A DNA stretch of 14,474 bases from Aquificota bacterium (GTDB lineage Bacteria; Thermosulfidibacterota; Thermosulfidibacteria; Thermosulfidibacterales; B14-G1), in contig WFSL01000012.1 in the NCBI GenBank assembly GCA_015486015.1, forward strand, positions 1 through 14,474, given 5' to 3'. This document shows, piece after piece, positions 7,063-14,263 of this stretch. Both the position numbers and the translations under genes were made by a program. Positions within the stretch are counted from its first letter, which is position 1. Each line of letters opens with the position of its first letter. Under the pieces are notes generated by a model. That model searched no databases and had not been told where the DNA came from. It saw only the letters and a program-made list of their open reading frames with translations.

Positions 7063-7860
7063 TCAGGTTCTCCCTTTTCCATGCCCCTTAGAGACCGGAA
7101 TTATATAAGGCCTGGAGGAGATGGGATGCCTCCTTACCAATACTTCTGTTTTGTATACCTCTCTCAGGATTTTGCAGGTCAAGACCTCTTGCGGAGCCCC
7201 CGTACTGTGTACCCTGCCCTCGTCTAAAAGGAGTAGCCTATCACAAAATTCACTGGCCAAATTCAGCTCGTGGAGCACTATCACCACTGTTAGCCCCAGC
7301 TCCGCGTTGAGCCTCTTCACCAAATCGAGGACCGCTATCTGATGGGCGATGTCAAGATGCGCTACAGGTTCATCGAGGAGCAAAAGTTCTGGCTCCTGGG
7401 CTAAAGCCCTTGCCATAAAGGTGAGCTGCCTTTCTCCACCGCTCATGTCCCTGAGGGGCCGATCTTTGAGGTGCAAAATCCCAGTCATGGACATGGCCTT
7501 TTCTGCAACTTCGAGGTCTCTCTTTGTTTCGAGGAACTGGAGCCCTCGGTAGTGGGGCATCCTACCCAAAAGCACGTACTCCTGAACCCTCATGAGGCCT
7601 GTTCGGGTCTCCTGAGAAACCACAGCCACCCTCTTTGCAAATGCCTTCAGGTCCATTTTCCAGATATCCCTTCCATCCAGCAGGACGTTTCCTTTTAAGG
7701 GTTTAAGCACCCTGGATATCGCCCTAATAAGTGTGGTCTTGCCAGAACCATTGGGCCCGATGATCCCCAGGAACTCCCCCTGTGCCACGGATAGGTTCAC
7801 CTCTTGTAAGAGGAATCCATCTTCATAGCCACAGGTAAGCTGTCGGGCCTCCAACATCAT
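7063..7860 (-). CDS. btuD: ABC transporter ATP-binding protein, cobalamin/Fe-siderophore type
   Basis: Cytoplasmic ATPase (265 residues) that would power corrinoid import through the adjacent permease. Motifs: Walker A GPNGSGKT (35-42), Q-loop VVSQET (80-85), signature MSGGERQ (139-145), Walker B LLLLDEP with Glu164, D-loop AHLD and switch His197 in IVLHELN. The family (FecE/FhuC/BtuD) carries iron-siderophores, haem or cobalamin; the corrinoid assignment comes from cobU and cbiZ in the same operon. The gene begins with ATGATG overlapping the permease TGA (ATGA overlap), showing tight coupling. The extra C-terminal region after residue 220 is normal for the family. The family is certain and the substrate is likely. 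Confidence 0.9.
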   Translation of the reverse strand: MMLEARQLTCGYEDGFLLQEVNLSVAQGEFLGIIGPNGSGKTTLIRAISRVLKPLKGNVLLDGRDIWKMDLKAFAKRVAVVSQETRTGLMRVQEYVLLGRMPHYRGLQFLETKRDLEVAEKAMSMTGILHLKDRPLRDMSGGERQLTFMARALAQEPELLLLDEPVAHLDIAHQIAVLDLVKRLNAELGLTVVIVLHELNLASEFCDRLLLLDEGRVHSTGAPQEVLTCKILREVYKTEVLVRRHPISSRPYIIPVSKGHGKGRT

Positions 7861-8864
7861 TCCAGGGTCACCTGTTTCTTGGTAAGGGCATAAATGAAGA
7901 GAACGCCTCCCACTATCCCCGTAATGACCCCCACAGGTAACTCCATGGGGGCTATCACTGTCCTGGCCAGGGTGTCACATAAGACCAGAAAAGCTGCCCC
8001 ACCCAAGAAAGAGGAGGCCAATAGGATCCTATGGTCCTGCCCCACCAGCATGCGAAGAAAGTGGGGTACCACCAATCCCACGAAACCGATAACCCCTGCA
8101 GAAGAGACACACAACCCTGTTATCACAGAAGCTAAGAGAAAGAGGAGCTTCTTGCTCCTCTCCACATTGACCCCCAGGTGCAGGGCTTCTTCTTCTCCCA
8201 GGGCCAAGGCATTGAGGTCCAAGGCAAAGAAATACGAGATCCCCAGGCCCATTAGGGCCACACACACCATGAGAGCCACCATCCACCAGTTCGTCCCGCC
8301 CAAGAATCCCATGATCCAAAAGACAATGCCGTGAAGATCCTCCAAACGGGAAACAGCCATGATTAGCATAATGAGAGATGAGGAGATGAAACTCACCATC
8401 ACCCCTGTGAGCAGCAATCCCTGGATTCTCAAAATCCCCCGCCGGGTGCTCAACAGGTAGACCAGCGCTATTACCAGCACCGCTCCTCCGAAGCCCGTGA
8501 GGGGCAAGGCTATCATGCCCAGGACCTTGGGCAGGTGCGAGAGCATCCCCAGAGAGACCCCAAGGGCAGCCCCTCCCGAGATCCCTAAGGTGTAGGGTTC
8601 CACCAATGGATTACGGAAAAGCCCCTGAAGGATAACCCCAGCAAGGCTGAGGCCTCCCCCTACAGCAAAGCCGAGGAGAATCCTGGGCAAACGCAACTGG
8701 AAGACAATGGAATGGGCCACACTCTCTTTTCGTGAGAATGAAGCGAAGACCTCTTTCAAAGAAAAGCCTGTGGAGCCCAAGGAGAGAGAAAAAAGACCCA
8801 CAATCACTACAAAGAGCAATAAGAAAAGGATCCATAATCCCCATTTAGATAGCCTGCCTTCCAA
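7857..8864 (-). CDS. btuC: ABC transporter permease, BtuC/FecCD family
   Basis: Inner-membrane permease (335 residues) with the long hydrophobic profile of the ten-helix BtuC/FecCD fold. Seen: an N-terminal segment IVGLFSLSLG, FQLRLPRILLGFAVGGGLSLAG (the family's R-LPR motif), LVEPYTLGISGGAALG, SSAGVIGFVGLVVPHFLRMLVGQDHR (typical cytoplasmic coupling region) and ELPVGVITGIVGGVLFIYAL near the end. The start is a TTG that follows the btuF1 stop directly (TAATTG), chosen because GGGGGAG lies six bases upstream and the next in-frame ATG would remove the first membrane segment. It lies between the binding-protein and ATPase genes, so the three form one importer. A siderophore role is possible in principle, but the corrinoid genes around it argue for corrinoid. 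Confidence 0.9.
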   Translation of the reverse strand: MEGRLSKWGLWILFLLLFVVIVGLFSLSLGSTGFSLKEVFASFSRKESVAHSIVFQLRLPRILLGFAVGGGLSLAGVILQGLFRNPLVEPYTLGISGGAALGVSLGMLSHLPKVLGMIALPLTGFGGAVLVIALVYLLSTRRGILRIQGLLLTGVMVSFISSSLIMLIMAVSRLEDLHGIVFWIMGFLGGTNWWMVALMVCVALMGLGISYFFALDLNALALGEEEALHLGVNVERSKKLLFLLASVITGLCVSSAGVIGFVGLVVPHFLRMLVGQDHRILLASSFLGGAAFLVLCDTLARTVIAPMELPVGVITGIVGGVLFIYALTKKQVTLE

Positions 8865-9716
8865 TTACCGCTCCCCCAGTTTCATCTCGGGGTGAAGTAG
8901 TCTAACCAGTTCCTTCAAAGTCTTAACAAAAGTGACAGGGGTAGGACTGCAGAGTTTGTAGGAGTCCACCACGTACACCTGACCTTTCCTCACCGCCTTG
9001 ATAGTCTTGAACCTCTCCCAGGTTTTTTTCTCTTTTTCTCCTATCACTCCCATGGTGACTATCAAGATGACATCAGGATCTCCCTTTAAGACCTCCTCCT
9101 TGCTGTAAAGGCCGCTCCCGGCATTAGCGGCGATATTTATTCCCCCAGCCATCTCTATGTAATCGTTGACAAAGGAACCTTTGGTAGCGGTAAATAGGGG
9201 CCTGGCCCCAATTTCCACAAATACTTTAGGTTTCTTTAATCCCTTTGTTCCTTTCTTGATACGTGCCACCTGGGCCTTCACTCTCCGAATGATCTCCCTC
9301 GCCCTATTTTGCCTTCCAATAAGCCTGGCGAGTTCCATAAATTGCTCACATATCTCCTCAAAGTTTTTTGGCTCGGGGAAGACTGTTACCTTAATCCCCA
9401 GATCCTTCATCTTTTTAATGGCCTTGGGATCTGTAAGGGAGGTGGCAAAAACGATATCGGGCTTAAGGGCGATGACCTTCTCCAGATTCACCTCTATGGC
9501 CCTGCCCACCTTCTCCTTGAGTTTAGCCTCTGGCCTTTTACAGTATGTGGTGCAGCCCACGAGGTGATCCCCAGCACCTAACAGGTAGAGCTCTTCTGTA
9601 ATGGAGGGCCCTAAGGAGATGATGCGTCGAGGATAGCTTTGGGCGCACAAAGAACCTGCACAAATTAAAAATAATATCACACAAAAGGCAAAATAAACAG
9701 TCGCTCTTTTTATCAA
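8865..9716 (-). CDS. btuF: Exported corrinoid-binding protein, BtuF-like (periplasmic)
   Basis: Solute-binding protein (283 residues from TTG 9716) that would deliver corrinoid to the adjacent BtuC-type permease. The start begins MIKRATVYFAFCVILFLICAG, a clear signal peptide with cleavage near residues 22-26 (CAGSLCAQ); there is no good lipobox, so it is probably soluble in the periplasm. The BtuF/TroA fold is seen in PRRIISLGPSITEELYLLGAGD, VGCTTYC, VGRAIEVNLEKVIALKPDIVFA, VFPEPKNFEEI and VNDYIEMAGGINIA. The TTG overlaps the radical SAM stop in a TTGA junction with GAGAGG five bases upstream. The alternative ATG at 9749 would bury the signal peptide behind about ten extra residues. Haem or siderophore binding is the alternative; operon context favours corrinoid. 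Confidence 0.87.
   Translation of the reverse strand: MIKRATVYFAFCVILFLICAGSLCAQSYPRRIISLGPSITEELYLLGAGDHLVGCTTYCKRPEAKLKEKVGRAIEVNLEKVIALKPDIVFATSLTDPKAIKKMKDLGIKVTVFPEPKNFEEICEQFMELARLIGRQNRAREIIRRVKAQVARIKKGTKGLKKPKVFVEIGARPLFTATKGSFVNDYIEMAGGINIAANAGSGLYSKEEVLKGDPDVILIVTMGVIGEKEKKTWERFKTIKAVRKGQVYVVDSYKLCSPTPVTFVKTLKELVRLLHPEMKLGER
8871..8877 (-). promoter_or_regulatory. Shine-Dalgarno for the TTG start of btuC
   Basis: On the minus strand GGGGGAG ends six bases before TTG 8864, which directly follows the TAA of the binding-protein gene. It decides an otherwise unusual start codon. Confidence 0.65.
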
Positions 9717-10432
9717 TACACCCTCTCTACCCCATATTTGATTTTGCATCCGTAATGCAAGATAGAAACATTCTTCAGATACTTTTCGGCAACTCTCTTT
9801 GCCTCTTGCATCTCTTCTATACTTGGCCTTCTGAACTTATCTTTCTCCCCAAAAGGCATATATGCATCGATGCGATATGGGATTTTACTGTCTATACTGC
9901 TGATAAATTTGGCTATCTTTGCTATCTCTTTCTGATCAATATATCCAGGAATAAGGACACTTTCTGCCCTTAACTTTAAGTGGGAAGTGGAGTAATATTT
10001 TGCAAAATTGCTTAATACACGCTCAGGATACTCCCTTCCTGTAAAATCTTTAAATATGACTTTTGTTATAGCCTTTATGCTCACACAAACCTCATCTATT
10101 ATCCCTGTCTCCACAAATTCATATCCATTTGTCAAAAGGATATTGTATGAAAGAAACTCCTTCTTCAGCCTAAGTGCCAATGGAACGAATGAAGTGTCCA
10201 CAGTAGGCTCGCTTCCCATAAAGAATACCCTCTTGAAGGGATATAGCTTTAACAGGGGCAAGACATCTTCAGGCGACAGTGAGCCACGGACTGGTAGCTG
10301 TTTTCCCATCAGATGGCAATCAATAGGATGAAACCTCGCTATGCAGCCCCAGCAGGAAAAGTTGCATTCTGCATCAAAGTAGAGATATATCTCACCCCGC
10401 TCTGGTGCATAGGTGATGTGATAAACCCCCAT
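9713..10432 (-). CDS. Radical SAM protein, short, PflA-like (copy 1)
   Basis: A 239-residue radical SAM protein. The 4Fe-4S ligands are Cys23, Cys27 and Cys30 in AECNFSCWGC (CxxxCxxC); the GGEP motif that binds the SAM amino group reads GSEP (73-76). It is compact, like pyruvate formate-lyase activating enzymes, with no SPASM or B12-binding domain visible. Its second half (for example IAKFISSIDSKIPYRID and RRPSIEEMQEAKRVAEKYLKNV) matches the other radical SAM protein of this operon, so the two are paralogues. The start ATG has AAGGAGAG upstream and lies 17 bases after the dehydrogenase stop; its stop overlaps btuF1. No glycyl radical enzyme is present here, so an activase role is not supported. 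A function in corrinoid remodelling or ligand synthesis is only inferred from location. Confidence 0.85.
   Translation of the reverse strand: MGVYHITYAPERGEIYLYFDAECNFSCWGCIARFHPIDCHLMGKQLPVRGSLSPEDVLPLLKLYPFKRVFFMGSEPTVDTSFVPLALRLKKEFLSYNILLTNGYEFVETGIIDEVCVSIKAITKVIFKDFTGREYPERVLSNFAKYYSTSHLKLRAESVLIPGYIDQKEIAKIAKFISSIDSKIPYRIDAYMPFGEKDKFRRPSIEEMQEAKRVAEKYLKNVSILHYGCKIKYGVERVY
9722..9727 (-). promoter_or_regulatory. Shine-Dalgarno for the TTG start of btuF1
   Basis: On the minus strand GAGAGG ends five bases before TTG 9716, within the last codons of the radical SAM gene. This explains why the start lies at a TTGA stop-start overlap. Confidence 0.6.
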
Positions 10433-10449
10433 GGGCTCTCTCCTTCATG

Positions 10450-11487
10450 TTATATGGAAGGTTTTACCACTACCTTCATGGCTTTGTGAGTATCAACTAA
10501 TCTTAAACCTCTAATCAATTCTTTCAGTGAAATTTGGTGTGTGATCAAATAGTCCACTTTTACTTGTCCTGTAGATAAGATTGTCAATGCTTCCCTGTTC
10601 TGCTCAGAAGTGCAACCATAAGCTCCCGATATTTGTAGTTCTTTGTAGTGGATCAAATTGTGATCAATAAGAACATCTTTGTGCATGCGCAAAAGACCTG
10701 AGAAGAAGGCAATTCTTCCTCGCTTTCTTAGGATGTTGATGCCCAAGGCCAGAACCTCAGGTGCTGAGCACGCTGGAATCACCACATCTATCTCATTTTT
10801 CATTATATTTATAATTGAAGACTCACTATCTAAGTTTATGATGGCATCCACTTGTAGGTGCTGCTCGGCGAATTTAAGCCTTTCTCTTTCCCTCTCAACG
10901 ACAATAACTTTAGATGCTCCGAAGAGTCTGGAGAGTTGTGCAAAAAGGTGTCCTATTGGACCAGCACCAAAAACGGCAACCACATCACCCTGTTCTATAC
11001 GACACCGTCTCAGCGCATTGATACAACAAGCAATGGGTTCTGCTAAAGATGCCTCCTCAAAGGATACAGATGGTGGAATTCTGTTTACAGATCCATTTTC
11101 AACGCCTTTCGCAGGAATGAACATATATTCAGCAAATCCCCCATCATAGTGAAAACCTATTATTTTTATATTGTCACACATGTTTGAAGCACCTTTCTTG
11201 CAGAAGGAACAGCTTCCACATGTTACTCCAGGTGCTACCTGAACCTTGTCGCCCACTCTGAACTTTCCTCTGATTCTGGTTCCAACCTCTGCAACCGTTC
11301 CTGCGATCTCGTGGCCAAGTATGCGTGGCAGTTCAAGATCCCGATGTCCCACATGGAACATCTTTACATCTGTCCTGCAGATAGCACATGAGTCTACCTT
11401 TATAAGTATCCCGCCATCGCCACAGACGGGGGTGCTCACATCCTCCACCTTTATATTTTCCAAGCCCCTCAGTACCGCTGCCTTCAT
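10450..11487 (-). CDS. Zn-dependent medium-chain alcohol/polyol dehydrogenase
   Basis: A 345-residue medium-chain dehydrogenase of the sorbitol/threonine dehydrogenase type that oxidises an alcohol, or reduces a carbonyl, with NAD(P). Catalytic zinc ligands are Cys37 (SCAICRTD), His59-Glu60 (GHE) and probably Glu150 (SLAEPIACC). The structural zinc site has all four Cys (90, 93, 96 and 104 in CGSCSFCKKGASNMC). The Rossmann motif is GAGPIG (174-179), followed by VIVVERERERL. It starts in an ATGA overlap with the TrpD-like gene, so the two are coupled and probably act in one pathway. Codon use is AT-rich compared with the downstream transporter genes. The substrate is unknown. Such an enzyme is not a standard cobalamin gene, though aminopropanol or a lower-ligand precursor alcohol could be considered. 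Confidence 0.87.
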   Translation of the reverse strand: MKAAVLRGLENIKVEDVSTPVCGDGGILIKVDSCAICRTDVKMFHVGHRDLELPRILGHEIAGTVAEVGTRIRGKFRVGDKVQVAPGVTCGSCSFCKKGASNMCDNIKIIGFHYDGGFAEYMFIPAKGVENGSVNRIPPSVSFEEASLAEPIACCINALRRCRIEQGDVVAVFGAGPIGHLFAQLSRLFGASKVIVVERERERLKFAEQHLQVDAIINLDSESSIINIMKNEIDVVIPACSAPEVLALGINILRKRGRIAFFSGLLRMHKDVLIDHNLIHYKELQISGAYGCTSEQNREALTILSTGQVKVDYLITHQISLKELIRGLRLVDTHKAMKVVVKPSI

Positions 11488-12578
11488 TCGATCTTTTCCA
11501 TCAAGGACTCGAGTTTTTCCAAACCCTTTTTACTGTTGGAGTTCTGCTCCTTAACCCACTCCTTTAATTTTTCTAAGGCCTTACCGGACTTGACCGTTTC
11601 CTTGGAAATCTCCAATCCCTCTCTCAGATCTCTGGCTTTGCCTGCCAGGTACAGGATTGGGGCGGCATTGATACATGCAATATTGGTCCTTGGCTCTGTC
11701 TCCATACCTCCCAGAGTCCTGAGAAAGCGCAGCGCTTCCCTGTCCCTTCCTGCCTCAGGGGAAAGTTCAGCCTCGCCGACTCGCTGGATGCCAAAATCTT
11801 CAGGGGATAGAAGGTAAGTAGAGATTTCTCCGTCCTCGTGCAGCTCTGCAACAATTGTATTTCCTACAATAGATATCTCATCCATACCTTTGGTTCCATC
11901 GCTGTTCATTCCATGAACTACAATGGCTTTCTGGTAGCCTATCTCTTTCATTACCTTGACAATAGGTTTAACTAAATCCTTGGAATAAACACCTCTAACT
12001 CCGTAGCGTGGAAGTGCAGGGTTGGCAAGGGAAGCAGCAATGTTCAGAAAGGTACCAAAGTAAATCTGCGATAAGATTCTTGCTAATTGAGGATGAATTT
12101 TAGGACTCATACCATTAAAAATTCCGATCCCTGCTTTTTCTATGCTTCTTTTTGTAATTTCTGGATCACACTCAACCTCAACGCCTACAGCCTCCAGAAT
12201 ATCAACTGCTCCGTGTTTTGAAGTAATCGCCCTTGCTCCATGTTTTGCCATGAAAACACCATTAGCTGCTGCAATTATGGAGGCAACTGTGCTTATGTTA
12301 AATGTGTCAAGTTCGTCCATACCGGTACCGCAGTTCTCTACCAGGGGCTGAGATATAGATGGCTTCACTTTCACTGTGTCGTATTTGTAGATTGCTTCCC
12401 AAACACCCGCTATTTCCTCTGGAGTTGCACCTTTAGCGGTCATTGCTGCCAGAAAGGCCCCTTGTTGCAAGGGAGGCTGATCATTCATGAGGATTTTTTT
12501 GAATGCTTCGCGTGCTTCAGCGTGTGTGAGGTCTTTTTTCTGTATAAGCTTGCTGATTATAGCACCAAACTTTCTCAT
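11484..12578 (-). CDS. TrpD-like phosphoribosyltransferase (glycosyltransferase family 3) with altered acceptor site
   Basis: A 364-residue protein with the anthranilate phosphoribosyltransferase fold: helical N-terminal domain (LTHAEAREAFKKIL), then the PRPP loop NCGTGMDELDTFNIST (82-97; GTGGD is usual), AKHGARAITSKHGAVDILEAVGV (111-133), and MDEIS with Asp233-Glu234 for Mg. PRPP- and Mg-binding residues are kept. Changes are at the acceptor site: the KHGN Asn is Ala115, and the Arg that precedes LG.RT.FN in true TrpD is missing in QLARILSQIYFGTFLNIAASLANP. The VHGxxG loop carries extra residues (VHGMNSDGTKGMDE). No trp genes are nearby. I infer transfer of phosphoribose to another aromatic or amine acceptor, perhaps linked to corrinoid metabolism. 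Start ATG 12578 is one base after the btuF2 stop with GAGG upstream; the upstream ATG at 12626 lies deep inside btuF2. Confidence 0.8.
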   Translation of the reverse strand: MRKFGAIISKLIQKKDLTHAEAREAFKKILMNDQPPLQQGAFLAAMTAKGATPEEIAGVWEAIYKYDTVKVKPSISQPLVENCGTGMDELDTFNISTVASIIAAANGVFMAKHGARAITSKHGAVDILEAVGVEVECDPEITKRSIEKAGIGIFNGMSPKIHPQLARILSQIYFGTFLNIAASLANPALPRYGVRGVYSKDLVKPIVKVMKEIGYQKAIVVHGMNSDGTKGMDEISIVGNTIVAELHEDGEISTYLLSPEDFGIQRVGEAELSPEAGRDREALRFLRTLGGMETEPRTNIACINAAPILYLAGKARDLREGLEISKETVKSGKALEKLKEWVKEQNSNSKKGLEKLESLMEKIE

Positions 12579-12579
12579 C

Positions 12580-13398
12580 TTATTTTTCCTCTTTATGTAA
12601 CGTTTGATGCGCGGGAAGCGGTTCAAAGACTTCTGGGTGAATGAGCCTTGCCAATGTCTCTAATCCTTCAGCAGCTCGAGGGCCAGGGCGACATATTAGC
12701 TCTGCCTTTAACCCATAGATATTGCCTTTTCTGCATGCGTCTGTTCTCTTAAATTCTGGCCTTTCCATTACAGCCGACAGAAGTTCCTCGCTTTTATCAT
12801 ATCCCTCTGAATAGAGAACAAGCTGGGGATTTTGGGCAATTATTTCCTTGATTATGGCATCTTCGCTTGCGCTTTCAGCTATATCTCTTGCCACGTTTAC
12901 ACCTCCAAGCATCTCCATCAGCTTGCTCATATGGCAGGATCTCCATGCAGTACAAGCAATGTCACACAAATAGCATACACGCACCTTGTTAGAAGCCAGA
13001 GCGGCTGTATTGAGGATGTTTTTCATCTTTTGCTCTATTTTTTCAGCGATATTCAGAGCTTTTTCAAGGCAGCCCAATACTTTTCCTATCTCAATGATAT
13101 TTTGGGGAGCTTTAAATATAGACTCAGAAGACAAGAGACAACAATGAATGCCTCTATCTACTAATTTTTCTGTAATCCCCATGCTTTCATGAAAGTCCAT
13201 GGCCAATACCAGGTCTGGTGAAAGGGAGAGGATCTTCCCTACTTCGGGGGTGGAAAACCCACCTACCTTCTCAATCAGCTTTGTCTCTGGGGGGTAATTG
13301 CAGTAATCCGTCACTCCAACCAGCCTATCACCCATTCCAAGGGCAAAGACGGTCTCCGTATTGGAAGGGGCCAAGGAGACAATTCTGCTGTATCGCAT
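12580..13398 (-). CDS. Cytoplasmic BtuF-like corrinoid-binding protein, Cys-rich
   Basis: A 272-residue BtuF/TroA-fold protein: RIVSLAPSNTETVFALGMGD, LVGVTDYCNYPPE, VGGFSTPEVGKILSLSPDLV, LGCLEKALNIAEKI, KLMEMLGGVNVARD, PQLVLYSEGYD and CRPGPRAAEGLETLARLIHPEVF. There is no signal peptide from MRYSRIVSL, so it should stay in the cytoplasm, unlike the second copy in this operon. It has ten Cys, including the run CYLCDIACTAWRSC (Cx2Cx3Cx5C), in the segment where relatives have the conserved LEWxDPPFxAGHW pattern. A metal or corrinoid-Co ligand role is possible. Start ATG 13398 was chosen because AGGTG lies eight bases upstream; ATG 13404 lies only two bases after that motif. It begins seven bases after the radical SAM stop. 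It may be a corrinoid chaperone or sensor; transport is less likely. Confidence 0.82.
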   Translation of the reverse strand: MRYSRIVSLAPSNTETVFALGMGDRLVGVTDYCNYPPETKLIEKVGGFSTPEVGKILSLSPDLVLAMDFHESMGITEKLVDRGIHCCLLSSESIFKAPQNIIEIGKVLGCLEKALNIAEKIEQKMKNILNTAALASNKVRVCYLCDIACTAWRSCHMSKLMEMLGGVNVARDIAESASEDAIIKEIIAQNPQLVLYSEGYDKSEELLSAVMERPEFKRTDACRKGNIYGLKAELICRPGPRAAEGLETLARLIHPEVFEPLPAHQTLHKEEK

Positions 13399-13405
13399 GG
13401 GCATT

Positions 13406-14263
13406 TCACCTATAATCCAATATCCGATCCATAGTGAGGAATTGGGTGTCCCAATCCGGAATGACAAACCTTGACACCTTGTCAATCTCTCTGAATTTCT
13501 CCATCAGCCCATCGTCTCTTATCTCTATGCACCTATATGGATCGGGTTTATAAGCCGTTTTTGTCGTGTAATACTCCACTCTTTTTAAATAGCGCCTAGC
13601 GATATAGTATGCATCTTGCATCTCACTTGCTTCGGGTTTTCTGTATCTGCAACCTGCAATCTGCTCGGGAGCAAACTGATAGATTTTATAAGGAATATCC
13701 TCGCTGATATCACTCAGAAACTTGGCGATCTTGCATATCTGATCCGTTTCGACAAGACCCGGAATATATATTGTCCTGGCATAGAAGGGCAAGTTATACT
13801 TGTGCAATAGCTCCGCAGCCCTAAGGACTGTTTCGTTACTCTTACCTGTATACCTTTTGTGGACTTCTTCATCAAATGCCTTTATGTCAAGTTTTATATA
13901 GTTTATATTCAGCGACTTTAGCTCTCTCGCAAAGTTTCCATCAAGCAAAAACCCGTTTGTCGAAATGCCTATCCTTGGAATGCTCAACGCCCTTAGACTA
14001 TATATAAGCGAAAGAAGATAGTCTCTATTTGTAGTCGGTTCTCCTCCGGTTATCTGAACATCACCAACCAAGTGACCATATATGACTGATGAAGACCTCA
14101 CAATGAGCTGAATTAGTTCATCTACTGTAAATTCTCTTCCTATTTCGTTCTTAGCCAGCGCAAAACAACCCTCGCAATCAAAATTGCACCCTGCCATGTT
14201 TACCTTTATTTTTTCATACGGGCTAACTACACAACTAAGAAAAGGGATCTTTTTTCTCTCCAT
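13406..14263 (-). CDS. Radical SAM protein, PflA-like (copy 2)
   Basis: A 285-residue radical SAM protein. Cys26, Cys30 and Cys33 in AGCNFDCEGC bind the 4Fe-4S cluster; GGEP is intact (73-76, QITGGEPTTNRD), and ISTNGFLLD and YIKLDIKAFDEEVHKRYTGK follow, as in PflA/NrdG-type activating enzymes. The region YIPGLVETDQICKIAKFLSDISEDIPYKI and the MQDAYYIARRYLKRV helix match the shorter copy. The C-terminus has an added 30-40 residues (CIEIRDDGLMEKFREI...). The ATG overlaps the end of cbiZ by 29 bases and has GAGGAG upstream, so it is coupled to corrinoid salvage. No glycyl radical enzyme gene is seen, so it may act directly on a small molecule or corrinoid. Fold is certain, substrate unknown. Confidence 0.88.
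   Translation of the reverse strand: MERKKIPFLSCVVSPYEKIKVNMAGCNFDCEGCFALAKNEIGREFTVDELIQLIVRSSSVIYGHLVGDVQITGGEPTTNRDYLLSLIYSLRALSIPRIGISTNGFLLDGNFARELKSLNINYIKLDIKAFDEEVHKRYTGKSNETVLRAAELLHKYNLPFYARTIYIPGLVETDQICKIAKFLSDISEDIPYKIYQFAPEQIAGCRYRKPEASEMQDAYYIARRYLKRVEYYTTKTAYKPDPYRCIEIRDDGLMEKFREIDKVSRFVIPDWDTQFLTMDRILDYR

Noticed and set aside
7063-9716. Iron-siderophore or haem importer
   Set aside because: The families overlap, but cobU directly downstream and cbiZ upstream in the same operon make corrinoid the better reading. Not fully excluded.
11484-12578. Tryptophan biosynthesis trpD
   Set aside because: Acceptor-site residues differ from true TrpD and no other trp gene is present; the neighbours are corrinoid genes.
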